Assembly (NCBI GenBank): GCA_017432075.1
Contig: JAFRJV010000069.1
Span: 1-33,505 of the forward strand
DNA from: Mogibacterium sp.
GTDB lineage: Bacteria > Bacillota > Clostridia > Peptostreptococcales > Anaerovoracaceae
Length of the DNA stretch: 33,505 nt
Direction: 5' to 3'
In this document: piece by piece, positions 8,537 to 17,123 of the stretch
Position numbering within the stretch: the stretch's first letter is position 1
Layout: each line of letters starts with the position of its first letter
Made by a program: the position numbers and the translations under genes
The notes under the pieces: model-generated
Told to the model about the DNA's origin: nothing
The model's input: the letters and a program-made list of their open reading frames with translations, nothing else
Databases searched by the model: none

Positions 8537-11500
8537 ATGGTATTTAACAAAGAAGCGGATTTTGAACAAGCTTTAATTGATTTGCTAAAGACAAAGGGCT
8601 GGGAAGATAAGGTTCTTAAGAACTATACCGAGACAGATTTGGTCCGTAATTGGGCAGATATTCTGTTTGAAAACAACCGTGACATAGATAGACTGAATGA
8701 CTATCCACTTACAGACGGTGAAATGCAGCAGATCATTGAGCAAATCGAAGTACTGAAGACGCCCCTCCGCCTTAATGGCTTTATCAATGGAGGCAGCGTT
8801 GCTATTACCCGCGATAACCCTGATGATATAGCGCATTTTGGGAAAGAAGTCTCTTTGAAGATCTATGAGCGCAGGGAGATAGCTGCTGGACAGAGCCGCT
8901 ATCAGATTGCACAACAACCTAAGTTCCCCACGAAATCCAAGATAATGAATGATCGTCGTGGGGATCTGATGCTTCTGATCAACGGCATGCCTGTCATTCA
9001 CATTGAGCTCAAGAAAAGCGGCGTTCCAGTCTCTCAAGCTACGAACCAGATAGAGAAATATGCTGGAGAAGGAATTTTTACTGGTTTATTTGCTTTGGTC
9101 CAGATTTTTGTTGCTATGAATCCAGACGAAACAAAGTATTTTGCGAATCCGGGTCCAGAAGGCAATTTCAACCCTGATTTTTATTTCCATTGGGCTGACT
9201 TCAACAATGAACCAATCAATGACTGGAAAAAGATTGGCTCAACACTTCTCTCAATTCCAATGGCACATCAGCTGATTGGATTCTATACAGTTGCCGATGA
9301 TTCCGACGGCATACTGAAGGTCATGCGCAGTTATCAGTATTATGCTGCTAATGCAATTTCGGATAAAGTTTCAAAGACAAAGTGGGAAGCTGGTAATCAG
9401 CTTGGTGGGTATATCTGGCACACAACCGGTTCTGGCAAAACCATGACCTCATTTAAGTCCGCGCAACTAATTGCAACATCAAAGGATGCAGACAAAGTTG
9501 TCTTCCTGATGGATAGAATTGAGCTGGGAACGCAGTCGCTCAAAGAATACAGGAACTTTGCGGGGGCAGGGCTCACGGAACAGCAGAAGGCAAACACGGT
9601 TCAAGAGACAGAGGATACTCATGTTCTGATTGGAAAACTCAAAAGTACCGACCCAGCAGACACATTGATTGTGACTTCTATCCAAAAGATGAGTAATATC
9701 AGCGAAGAAAACGAAGGTCTGAAGGCAGCTGATATAGAAATCATGAACTCAAAAAGGCTGGTTTTTATTGTTGATGAGGCGCATAGGTCGACTTTCGGAG
9801 AGATGCTTCTTACAATAAAACAGACCTTCCCAAAGGCGATTTTCTTTGGATTTACTGGTACTCCGATTCAAGAAGAGAATCAGAAAAAAATGAATACGAC
9901 TTCAACGGTATTTGGTAACGAGCTTCACAGATACAGTATTGCCGACGGTATCCGTGATAAGAATGTTCTCGGATTTGATCCGTATAAAGTCCTGACATAT
10001 AAAGATCAGGATGTAAGGCAGGTCGTTGCGCTTGAAAAAGCTAAAGCAGATACCGTGCAGGAAGCAATGAATGATCCTGCCAAAAAGAAAGTCTTCATGC
10101 AATACATGCAAAATGTTCCAATGGCCGGATACTATGAAGGCGATGGTTCGTATGTGAAAGGTATTGAGGACTATTTGCCACTCAGTCAATATCGTACTGA
10201 AGAGCACCAGTCAATGGTCGTAAAGGACATCGTGGATAACTGGATGATACTATCTCAAGGGAGCAAGTTCCATGCGATCTTTGCTACCAGCAGTATTCCG
10301 GAGGCGATTGAGTACTATCACCGTTTCAAAGAGGTAGCTCACGATTTAAAGGTAACTGCGCTCTTTGACCCTAGCATTGATAACAACGGTGGCGCGAAAG
10401 TCAAAGAGGATGGTCTATTAGAACTCATCGATGATTATAACCACAGATACGGCCAGGACTTTACTGCGGCTTCATTTGCCAAGATGAAAAAAGACATTGC
10501 TGCAAGACTCGCCCACAAGAAGCCATACGAACGAATTGACAAGACTCCGGAAAAAGAAATAGATCTCCTGATTGTTGTTGACCAGATGCTTACAGGATTT
10601 GATTCAAAATGGATCAATACGCTTTATCTGGATAAGATACTTCGCTATGAAAACATAATTCAGGCATTCTCTCGCACTAACAGATTGTTCGGACCGGATA
10701 AGCCTTTTGGAACGATCAAATATTACAGGAAGCCACATACAATGGAGAAGTATATAGAGGCTGCCGTAAAGCTCTATTCCGGAGACAGACCGTTTGGACT
10801 GTTTGCTCAGAGGCTTCATAAGAATCTTTCAAATATGAATTTCTTGTTTGAACAGATAAGAGATGTCTTTGAACAGGCGGGCGTTATTAACTTTGAGAAG
10901 ATTCCTTCGGAAACGGCTGAAAGAAAGAAGTTTGCTGATCTATTCCGACAGTTTAATGATTATTTGGAAGCTTCCAAGGTTCAGGGCTTCACATGGAAGA
11001 AGCTTGATTACTCTATTGTAGATGAGGAAACAGGCGAGGTTCATGACATTTCCATGGCACTTGATGAAACTACTTATCTTATTCTCGTCAAACGTTATAA
11101 GGAACTGTTTGGTGAAGGCTCTGGCCTGGGCGGCGATGATGTCCCTTATGATATTGACGGATATCTGACAACGATTGATACGGACAAGATAGACTCTGAT
11201 TATATGAATTCTCGATTCGATAAGTATCTAAAATTGCTTCATGCCAACGGAACTGGAGCTGAAGAACTGCAAAAGGCTGAGGACGAGCTGCATAAGACTT
11301 TTGCAACGCTTTCCCAAGAGGAACAAAAATATGCAAATATATTCCTACATGATATTCAGAGCGGTGATGTAATAGTAAACCCTGGAAAGACTTTTAAGGA
11401 GTATATTATTGAATACGTATCAAAGGCAAAAGATGATCAGATTCATCGACTTGCAGCATATGCACTTGGCTTAAATGAAATAATGCTTAGGAATCTAATG

Positions 11501-11704
11501 GCTCAGCATATTACGGAAGATAACATCAATGAGTTCGGGAGATTCGATGCATTGAAAGCTACAGTAGACAAAGCCAAGGCAAAAGCATACTTCGAAGCGG
11601 TAACGGGATTAAAACTACCTATCCCAAAAGTAAATATCAGGGTGGACAATCTGCTTCGTGATTTTATACTCAAGGGTGGATATGATATAAAAATGCCGGA
11701 ATGA
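8537..11704 (+). CDS. hsdR: type I restriction enzyme R subunit (nuclease and translocase)
   Basis: The motor and nuclease subunit: it pulls DNA using ATP and cuts foreign DNA far from the recognition site. Counting from the ATG at 8537, a PD-(D/E)xK nuclease domain has Asp ~143 (GDLMLLINGMP) and ELK ~157-159. The superfamily 2 helicase core has Walker A TTGSGKT (Lys ~301), DEAH ~413-416, FTGTP and the later RTNRLFG motif. The C-terminal ~300 residues are helical and would dock on HsdM/HsdS. The ATG at 8537 is preferred because GGAAAGGA (8519-8526) lies upstream; a GTG at 8516 directly after the hsdS stop is possible and adds seven residues. The length (about 1055) is normal. Confidence 0.95.
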   Translation: MVFNKEADFEQALIDLLKTKGWEDKVLKNYTETDLVRNWADILFENNRDIDRLNDYPLTDGEMQQIIEQIEVLKTPLRLNGFINGGSVAITRDNPDDIAHFGKEVSLKIYERREIAAGQSRYQIAQQPKFPTKSKIMNDRRGDLMLLINGMPVIHIELKKSGVPVSQATNQIEKYAGEGIFTGLFALVQIFVAMNPDETKYFANPGPEGNFNPDFYFHWADFNNEPINDWKKIGSTLLSIPMAHQLIGFYTVADDSDGILKVMRSYQYYAANAISDKVSKTKWEAGNQLGGYIWHTTGSGKTMTSFKSAQLIATSKDADKVVFLMDRIELGTQSLKEYRNFAGAGLTEQQKANTVQETEDTHVLIGKLKSTDPADTLIVTSIQKMSNISEENEGLKAADIEIMNSKRLVFIVDEAHRSTFGEMLLTIKQTFPKAIFFGFTGTPIQEENQKKMNTTSTVFGNELHRYSIADGIRDKNVLGFDPYKVLTYKDQDVRQVVALEKAKADTVQEAMNDPAKKKVFMQYMQNVPMAGYYEGDGSYVKGIEDYLPLSQYRTEEHQSMVVKDIVDNWMILSQGSKFHAIFATSSIPEAIEYYHRFKEVAHDLKVTALFDPSIDNNGGAKVKEDGLLELIDDYNHRYGQDFTAASFAKMKKDIAARLAHKKPYERIDKTPEKEIDLLIVVDQMLTGFDSKWINTLYLDKILRYENIIQAFSRTNRLFGPDKPFGTIKYYRKPHTMEKYIEAAVKLYSGDRPFGLFAQRLHKNLSNMNFLFEQIRDVFEQAGVINFEKIPSETAERKKFADLFRQFNDYLEASKVQGFTWKKLDYSIVDEETGEVHDISMALDETTYLILVKRYKELFGEGSGLGGDDVPYDIDGYLTTIDTDKIDSDYMNSRFDKYLKLLHANGTGAEELQKAEDELHKTFATLSQEEQKYANIFLHDIQSGDVIVNPGKTFKEYIIEYVSKAKDDQIHRLAAYALGLNEIMLRNLMAQHITEDNINEFGRFDALKATVDKAKAKAYFEAVTGLKLPIPKVNIRVDNLLRDFILKGGYDIKMPE

Positions 11705-11708
11705 TCGA

Positions 11709-12848
11709 TTGTTGACACAGCGTAAGTGTACCGAGGGCCAGGGGAAACCTTGGCTCTCTTGCTTTTCTTGGGAACAGCGTAAGTTGGGAGAACTGGTGCA
11801 ATTCTCGAAGGGAACCGGTTATTCCAAGGCTGATCTGAAGGAGTCCGGAACCCCTATCATCCTATACGGCAGGCTCTATACAAAATACGAGACTGTAATA
11901 GCGGATGTAGACACCTTCGCAGATGCAAAACCAGGCTCCGTTTATAGCCATGGCGGAGAGGTTATTGTACCTGCTTCAGGCGAGACTGCGGAGGACATTT
12001 CAATCGCATCAGTCGTTGAAAAATCAGGGGTTTTACTTGGTGGCGACCTTAATATCATCACACCTACGGGAGACTTGGATCCAGCGTTTTTAGCAATCAG
12101 TATTTCCAATGGAAAGCCGCATGATGATATGGCAAAAATGGCACAGGGAAAGTCGGTTGTCCATCTCCATAATACCGACTTAGAGAAGATAGATTTGGCC
12201 TTTCCGAGTCACGAAGAACAGCTGCAGATTAGCTCCTGCTTCAAACGCCTCGATAACCTTATCACCCTTCATCAGCGACAGATAAATCTTGTGCAAAGCA
12301 ATGGTGTGCAGAATACTCATTCTTGGGAACAGCGTAAGCTATCTGAAGTGGCTGATAAGGTGACCGAAAAGAACGTGAATTTGGCCGTTCATGAGACCTT
12401 TACGAACTCCGCAGAATACGGAGTGATTAGCCAGCGCGATTTCTTTGATCACGATATCTCTAATGCCGAGAATATTGGAGGCTATTACGTAGTCAGGAAT
12501 GAGGATTTTGTATATAATCCGCGTATCTCCGTGACTGCTCCGGTCGGCCCCGTAAATCGGAATAAATTAGGCAGAAATGGCGTAATGTCGCCACTTTACA
12601 CCGTATTCAGAGCACATGATATTGATACCACTTATCTTGAATGGTTTTTTAAGAGCAGTTATTGGCATCCGTTCATGTTTTTCAACGGAGACTCTGGCGC
12701 AAGATCAGATCGGTTTTCTATCAAAGATGCGGTCTTTTTCGAGATGCCGATACCGACTCCGAGCCTTGCAGAACAAAGGCGGATTGGTGCCTACATAGAT
12801 AAGCTCGACAACCTTATCACCCTTCATCAGCGTGAGCATACTGTTTAA
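11709..12848 (+). CDS. hsdS: second two-domain HsdS, probably a poorly expressed donor cassette
   Basis: A specificity-subunit frame with two complete recognition domains, SWEQRKLGELVQFS... (after 11769) and SWEQRKLSEVADKV... (after 12324). Each ends in LDNLITLHQR. Only a TTG at 11709 opens the frame and no Shine-Dalgarno sequence is visible before it, while the opening codons repeat the CAGCGTAAG half of the 15-mer. It therefore looks like sequence moved by recombination, with no proper start of its own. It may be translated weakly by coupling to hsdR, whose stop is 4 nt before. The second recognition domain resembles the first domain of the expressed hsdS (both start with an xVT(R/E)KN block and contain a YGL/YGV element). 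The tail lacks the KSMLEKMF coiled coil, so the protein is C-terminally shortened. Confidence 0.8.
   Translation: MLTQRKCTEGQGKPWLSCFSWEQRKLGELVQFSKGTGYSKADLKESGTPIILYGRLYTKYETVIADVDTFADAKPGSVYSHGGEVIVPASGETAEDISIASVVEKSGVLLGGDLNIITPTGDLDPAFLAISISNGKPHDDMAKMAQGKSVVHLHNTDLEKIDLAFPSHEEQLQISSCFKRLDNLITLHQRQINLVQSNGVQNTHSWEQRKLSEVADKVTEKNVNLAVHETFTNSAEYGVISQRDFFDHDISNAENIGGYYVVRNEDFVYNPRISVTAPVGPVNRNKLGRNGVMSPLYTVFRAHDIDTTYLEWFFKSSYWHPFMFFNGDSGARSDRFSIKDAVFFEMPIPTPSLAEQRRIGAYIDKLDNLITLHQREHTV
11769..11783 (+). repeat. hsdS 5' repeat, copy 3 (forward)
   Basis: An exact copy of the 15-mer, at the start of the first recognition domain of the second hsdS. Confidence 0.9.
12252..12277 (+). repeat. 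hsdS 3' repeat, copy 3 (forward, one mismatch)
   Basis: A 25 of 26 match, after the first recognition domain of the second hsdS. Confidence 0.85.
12324..12338 (+). repeat. hsdS 5' repeat, copy 4 (forward)
   Basis: An exact copy that, with the inverted copy at 14326-14340, forms the outer pair of an invertible segment spanning the recombinase gene. Confidence 0.9.
12807..12832 (+). repeat. hsdS 3' repeat, copy 4 (forward)
   Basis: An exact 26-bp copy that pairs with the inverted 13826-13851 copy, immediately flanking the recombinase gene. Confidence 0.9.
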
Positions 12849-12863
12849 GTGATAAAGATCGTC

Positions 12864-13793
12864 TTAGCTGAGACTAGATAATGATCTCATTACCAAATCC
12901 ACATCCTGATTCTCTAATTCATGTATGATGTGAAGATAAGTTTTCTGTGTTGTGGTCATGCTTGCGTGACCCAGTCTTCTTGCAACACTTCCAATAGATA
13001 CACCTGCAAAAAGAAGCAGCGAAGCATGAGTGTGACGAAGACCATGTACAGAGATAACCGGGATTTTTGCCTTTGTACAATGCCTTTCTAAAATATCGTT
13101 CACCGTTGAATTGTAAACCTTATCTTTTGTAACAAATATCGGTTTATCTTCTGGCAACCCTTTGAGCAATTCCGAGAATTGAATAACCGTCTGCCAATCA
13201 ATCTGGATTTTCCTAACAGAAGATTTGTTCTTTGTTGGAAGAAATCCCCCTTCGCCCTTATAATCCCAAGTCTTGCTGATTGAGAGAGTCTGATGAGCGA
13301 AGTCGAAGTCTTTAGGAGTCAATGCCAATGCTTCAGAAAATCTCATACCCGTTTTTGCTATTAACAGAATGAACCAATCCCAATTTACATCCTTCCCGAG
13401 ATTCAATCCTATCAACAATGTATGCAGTTCAAACTGGTTTAGGTACTTAATCTTTTTCTCTGCTGGCGGTTTTCCTTTTATAATCACTTTTCTTGTCGGA
13501 TCTCTATCTATCAAACCTTCATCAACTGCATCTAGGATTGCCCCTTTCAATTGATGATGAAAATCCATCGTAGTTTGCCGCTCGTGGTTTTTAGCATAAT
13601 CATTCAGTAGCTTTTGGTATGTAATTCTTGTCATTTCACACATCCTTATATCAGGTATGAGTTTCATAAGCCACGATTGTGTCATCAAATACTTGCCCAA
13701 TGTCACTTCTCGTATAGCACCCTCTTTGTAGACGTGAACCCATTGAGCGTAATAGTCGCAGAACAAGTCTGTATTCCTTGCATTTTCTAACAT
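12864..13793 (-). CDS. tyrosine recombinase of the hsdS shuffling locus
   Basis: A site-specific recombinase of the phage-integrase family, lying between inverted hsdS repeats and opposite in direction to hsdMSR. It very probably catalyses exchange of HsdS recognition domains, as in known PsrA/CreX-type loci of Firmicutes. An N-terminal SAM-like core-binding domain (about 10-95) precedes the catalytic domain, which has GMRFSEAL (first Arg), HGLRHTHASLL (His-x-x-Arg), LGHASMTTTQKTYLH (His and the nucleophilic Tyr). The length of ~309 residues is usual for this type. GGAGG on the minus strand lies 6 nt before the ATG at 13793; the ATG at 13796 is too close. It could alternatively be an integrase of a mobile element, but its position inside the repeats argues for shuffling. 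Confidence 0.92.
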   Translation of the reverse strand: MLENARNTDLFCDYYAQWVHVYKEGAIREVTLGKYLMTQSWLMKLIPDIRMCEMTRITYQKLLNDYAKNHERQTTMDFHHQLKGAILDAVDEGLIDRDPTRKVIIKGKPPAEKKIKYLNQFELHTLLIGLNLGKDVNWDWFILLIAKTGMRFSEALALTPKDFDFAHQTLSISKTWDYKGEGGFLPTKNKSSVRKIQIDWQTVIQFSELLKGLPEDKPIFVTKDKVYNSTVNDILERHCTKAKIPVISVHGLRHTHASLLLFAGVSIGSVARRLGHASMTTTQKTYLHIIHELENQDVDLVMRSLSSLS

Positions 13794-13825
13794 CATTCAC
13801 CTCCGAATATATGTAAGCTCACTCA

Positions 13826-13851
13826 CGCTGATGAAGGGTGATAAGGTTGTC
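13826..13851 (-). repeat. hsdS 3' repeat, inverted copy
   Basis: The reverse complement of the exact 26-bp unit. It is the inner inversion site facing 12807-12832. Confidence 0.92.
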
Positions 13852-14325
13852 TATCTGACGTAAGAAGCCTCCAATTTTCTTTTGCTCCGCATATTCTGGC
13901 ACTAAAAAAGTATATTCGCCATACTCCTGAGCATTAACTCCCGGCTGGCCGGATCTCTGCGAAGTGATCTGAATATACTTCTCATAGGGAACACCGAGGG
14001 TATTCTGAAAAACAAATTCAGGATCATATTCAGGTTTGATTTTAGCTCGAATAAGGAAGCCTGCGAAATAGACAAGGCCGTCAGATTCCCTGTAAATAAA
14101 GGATTTTCCCACACTCGCACCTGTTCTGGCAAACAAAATTTCTCCATCATGAAGTAAATAGTTGCTGGCTACTGAAAGATCCGTATCAGGGGAGGTTAAG
14201 TCATCGTCTTTGAAAACACGGGACGAATCATCGATGTCTGTAATACGAAGATACTTATTCACTCCATCAAACTCTTTGGCCGCAGCGTTCAGTCCGTATT
14301 CAAAAGATGAAGCTACTTCTCCCAA

Positions 14326-14340
14326 CTTACGCTGTTCCCA
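14326..14340 (-). repeat. hsdS 5' repeat, inverted copy
   Basis: The reverse complement of the exact 15-mer. It is the outer inversion site facing 12324-12338. Confidence 0.92.
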
Positions 14341-14443
14341 AGAATGAGTAGAGGGATGATGTGCGCGGCAAAGGAAACAAATGGAAGTAATCAAACCCAT
14401 AGGCTATAATAAAAACATAGTTGGTACATAGAAATAAAGGCGC

Positions 14444-14498
14444 GCATCAGCAGTCTGTTCAAAGATAATGCATAATAGTTTGCCTATCGTGCTGATGC
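14444..14498 (+). promoter_or_regulatory. 9-bp inverted repeat upstream of the putative nuclease gene
   Basis: GCATCAGCA (14444-14452) and TGCTGATGC (14490-14498) are perfectly complementary across a 37-nt AT-rich loop, just before the ribosome binding site at 14511-14516. It could be an operator or a leader hairpin. No T tract follows. Confidence 0.45.
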
Positions 14499-14522
14499 TG
14501 AATGCCCTTAGAGGAGCAATAC

Positions 14523-15500
14523 ATGTCGGTATATCGAATGATATTCGCGCCTGATGTAACAGTATCAGGATATACAAAAGGCGATGATAAGTATGATGAG
14601 TGCAGGGCTGCAATCTTTCACAAGTTTCTAGAGTATGGATTCCTTGGAACGGGGTGGGACACATCTTACCTCCAGCCAGAGATGACAGATGAGGAAATAC
14701 GAGCAGCGATGGGAGTCCCTAAAGGGCCAATTGGTAATTTCCGTTGCATGTGCAATATGTCGAAAGATGACCTTGTATGGATTATCTTTCAAAGCAACTA
14801 CTATCTTTTCCGCATCAGCGAAAACAAGTTGGGAACTTCCTGGCTTAGGGATAGGTTCGAAGATCAGGAACAATGGTTTCTGGATCGGGACATCAGTACA
14901 TGTTTTACTGGCGAGTGGTGCAAAGTCGGTAATGAAATGAATGTGCCGGGAGTCATCATAAATAATATGAGCATTGGACCCACCCTGAGGGAAATAAAAA
15001 GGGCACCTGAGCTGTCCATGATGGTTTGGAACAGATGCACAGATTCAAATTACTATTGCTTAAAAGGGATGACAGAAGAGTGGTTTTGGGACCAGTTGAC
15101 AGACAGACAAATTGAGGGACTTGTGCTTTCATATCTTCAGGTAACCTATGATTGCATTGTAAATACCGAGAGCCTTAAGCATAGCACTGCTTTGTATGAA
15201 TGCGAGCTGATCGGGAAAGACGGGACAAGATACCTTCCACAGGTCAAGTCTGGCTCATCTGGCAATAAAGGATTTCCTGTAGAGCAGTTCTGTAGAAAAA
15301 TCGATGAAATTGGAAGTCAGACGGGCTTTCCTGTAGTACCAGTTTTGTTTTATGAAAATGAAGATTATGGTGATTATGAGCACCCAAGATTGATAAAATT
15401 GACTAAGACCGATCTGACTGGCTTTATTAGAAATAATCCGCAATATATTTCTTCTAATATAAATAATGCCTTTAATATGATTGTTAGTTATGTAATGTGA
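14523..15500 (+). CDS. unrecognised protein with a possible QxK nuclease motif
   Basis: I do not recognise the family. The 325-residue protein is soluble, with no signal peptide or membrane segment. Near its C-terminal half, ECE(226-228) is followed about 12 residues later by PQVKSG (Gln 240, Lys 242). This is the spacing and QxK form seen in Mrr-like PD-(D/E)xK nucleases, so a DNase role is possible but unproven. The region around residues 70-130 is rich in Trp and Cys (RCMCNMS, WFLDRD, CFTGEWC). GAGGAG at 14511-14516 supports the start at 14523. It lies directly between the hsd shuffling locus and an Mrr-type endonuclease, which supports a defence role. Confidence 0.55.
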   Translation: MSVYRMIFAPDVTVSGYTKGDDKYDECRAAIFHKFLEYGFLGTGWDTSYLQPEMTDEEIRAAMGVPKGPIGNFRCMCNMSKDDLVWIIFQSNYYLFRISENKLGTSWLRDRFEDQEQWFLDRDISTCFTGEWCKVGNEMNVPGVIINNMSIGPTLREIKRAPELSMMVWNRCTDSNYYCLKGMTEEWFWDQLTDRQIEGLVLSYLQVTYDCIVNTESLKHSTALYECELIGKDGTRYLPQVKSGSSGNKGFPVEQFCRKIDEIGSQTGFPVVPVLFYENEDYGDYEHPRLIKLTKTDLTGFIRNNPQYISSNINNAFNMIVSYVM

Positions 15501-15537
15501 AGAAGCTGATTGCTGCATTTGTAGAAAGGAAACAGAA

Positions 15538-16449
15538 ATGCCGGTACCAAAATATAATGAGATGTATGGATCATTCTTAAGAGCGTTAAAAGATGGAAAG
15601 ATTCACTCTATCAAAGAAATAAAGCAGGCTGCCGCAGTTGATCTAGGGCTTTCAGATGATGATCTTGCAGAGCTGCTTCCAAGCGGCAAGCAAGGCCTTT
15701 TCGATAATCGAATAGGCTGGACCCGTACATATCTTAAGAAAGCAGGACTGATCGAGAGTCCGGCACGTGGACAATTTCTTTTAACTGAAGAAGGCAAGAC
15801 GGCATTTCCTGACGCTGATGTAATTGATGATGACTATCTCCGCAGATATGAATCGTTCAGAGCGTTCAAAGACAAAGGGGCAGATAAAGGTTCAGAGATA
15901 TCCTCGCAAATCGCCGAGACCACGGATAAATCTCCCGAAGAAGTGCTTGAAGATGCATATGCTGAGCTTAATGCATCTCTGGCGGATGATCTGATGGCTG
16001 AAGTTATGAAACTGACGCCAACTGATTTTGAACGCCTTGTCGTAAAACTCTTGCTGGCTATGGGATATGGCAGCGGCATTGACGATGCGGGCTTCGTCAC
16101 AAAGGCATCTGGCGATGGTGGAATCGATGGGGTCATAAAAGAGGATCAGTTGGGTTTCAGCTCAATCTATATACAAGCTAAACAGTGGGATCCGGAACAT
16201 TCTGTTTCCCGCCCGGAGATACAGAAGTTTGCTGGTGCCCTTCAGGAGCAAAAGGCATCGAAGGGGTTATTTATATCAACGGCATCTTTTTCTGCGGGTG
16301 CGAAAAAGTCTGCAGAGGCTGCAGGTATAGTCCTCGTTGATGGCAATCAGTTAACAAAACTGATGATCAAGTTCGGACTTGGAGTCTCAATAGAGCATGT
16401 CTACGAAGTTAAAAAGCTAGATCTTGATTTCTTCGTTGATGGGTTTTGA
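15538..16449 (+). CDS. mrr: Mrr-type restriction endonuclease
   Basis: Type IV-like restriction enzymes of this family cut DNA carrying modified bases. The N-terminal ~90 residues match the Mrr_N winged helix (MPVPKYNEMYGSFLRAL, GLFDNRIGWTRTYLKKAGL, FLLTEEG). A charged linker follows, then the catalytic domain: TPTDFERLVVKLLLAMGYG, SGDGGIDGVI (Asp 197) and IYIQAKQW (Gln 213, Lys 215), the D...QxK form typical of Mrr. The length of 303 is normal. AAAGGA precedes the ATG. It is the last gene of the AT-richer defence island, 37 nt after the unknown putative nuclease, probably in the same transcript. Confidence 0.95.
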   Translation: MPVPKYNEMYGSFLRALKDGKIHSIKEIKQAAAVDLGLSDDDLAELLPSGKQGLFDNRIGWTRTYLKKAGLIESPARGQFLLTEEGKTAFPDADVIDDDYLRRYESFRAFKDKGADKGSEISSQIAETTDKSPEEVLEDAYAELNASLADDLMAEVMKLTPTDFERLVVKLLLAMGYGSGIDDAGFVTKASGDGGIDGVIKEDQLGFSSIYIQAKQWDPEHSVSRPEIQKFAGALQEQKASKGLFISTASFSAGAKKSAEAAGIVLVDGNQLTKLMIKFGLGVSIEHVYEVKKLDLDFFVDGF

Positions 16450-16455
16450 TGGAAT

Positions 16456-16848
16456 ATGAGATTCAGGCACACTAACAGAAAAGGATTCCTCATAGGCTTC
16501 GTGGATTTCTTTACAGCAGGCTTGTTCCTGCTGTTATATATGCCGCTCAGCGGGCTCCAGAATGAACTTGATGAGATCCTGGGATACAGGACTGAAAGAT
16601 ATTACAAAGCATACATCAAAGGCATACCTACGCTTTTCATTTATACACTCATATGGATGGCAAGGATATCCGAAGATCTCAAGAAAAGAGCGATCGAGCT
16701 TGGAGTCGACGGACCGCATACATCGTTCAGGCACATGTTAGGATGGAATGTATTCGGTCTGCTCCTCATGGGACCGGCGGTAGCAACTCACAGATTCTTC
16801 GATACGCTCAACAAGGTAGAAATAGAACTGAACAGACAAAGAGCATAA
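16456..16848 (+). CDS. small membrane protein, DUF4234-like
   Basis: A 130-residue protein with three hydrophobic stretches: about residues 12-30 (FVDFFTAGLFLLLYM), 54-70 (IPTLFIYTLIWMARI) and 95-110 (VFGLLLMGPAVATHRF). The WMARISEDLKKRA pattern after the second segment resembles DUF4234 proteins, whose role is unknown. It starts 6 nt after the mrr stop. Base composition returns here to that of the downstream genes, so the defence island probably ends at about 16450. Confidence 0.6.
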   Translation: MRFRHTNRKGFLIGFVDFFTAGLFLLLYMPLSGLQNELDEILGYRTERYYKAYIKGIPTLFIYTLIWMARISEDLKKRAIELGVDGPHTSFRHMLGWNVFGLLLMGPAVATHRFFDTLNKVEIELNRQRA

Positions 16849-16864
16849 AGGGGAGCTTTTTGAG

Positions 16865-17110
16865 ATGGGAAAACCGATCATTGAAGTCGATCTGCATGGA
16901 CTGTTTCAGGATGAAGCAATCAAGGTGATCGACAAGGCACTGAAGAATGCGGATGACGGCACATATCAGATAAAGCTGATCCATGGATACAACCGCGGGA
17001 CCAGCCTAAAGAACATGATCATAGATGAATACAAGTATCACCCTAAGGTGCTGCGCATACAGCCAGGCGAAAACCTCGGAATTACTGTACTTGTATTGAG
17101 AGAACTATAG
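16865..17110 (+). CDS. Smr-domain protein
   Basis: An 81-residue stand-alone Smr (small MutS-related) domain. EVDLHGL near residue 8 and LIHGYNRGTSLK near residue 39 are the two conserved motifs (DLHG and HGxGxG-like) of this fold. Smr domains nick nucleic acids; several act on RNA, including ribosome-associated mRNA cleavage, so a nucleic-acid role is likely though the substrate is unknown. GGGGAGC lies 10 nt before the start. A compact operon continues after 13 nt. Confidence 0.85.
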   Translation: MGKPIIEVDLHGLFQDEAIKVIDKALKNADDGTYQIKLIHGYNRGTSLKNMIIDEYKYHPKVLRIQPGENLGITVLVLREL

Positions 17111-17123
17111 GAAGAATAAGAAC

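Larger units (their letters stand above)
13819..14400 (-). pseudogene. hsdS: silent half-hsdS cassette with one recognition domain, inverted
   Basis: The frame carries a single recognition domain bounded by SWEQRKLGEVASSFEYG and IDNLITLHQRE, then a stop. The recognition domain starts at the inverted 15-mer (14326-14340) and ends at the inverted 26-mer (13826-13851). It has no ribosome binding site at its first Met (14400), and the residues before SWEQRKL do not look like HsdS. It is a storage cassette: inversion would place this fifth domain into the second hsdS, or into the expressed hsdS through its copies of the same repeats. It may be expressed only after exchange. Confidence 0.85.

Noticed and set aside
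7334-14340. CRISPR-like interpretation of the repeats
   Set aside because: The repeats are inside coding frames, are few, occur in both orientations and are hundreds of bases apart; no cas genes are present.
13819-14400. The half-hsdS as a normal expressed gene
   Set aside because: It has no ribosome binding site, its first ~20 residues are unlike HsdS, and it contains one recognition domain only.
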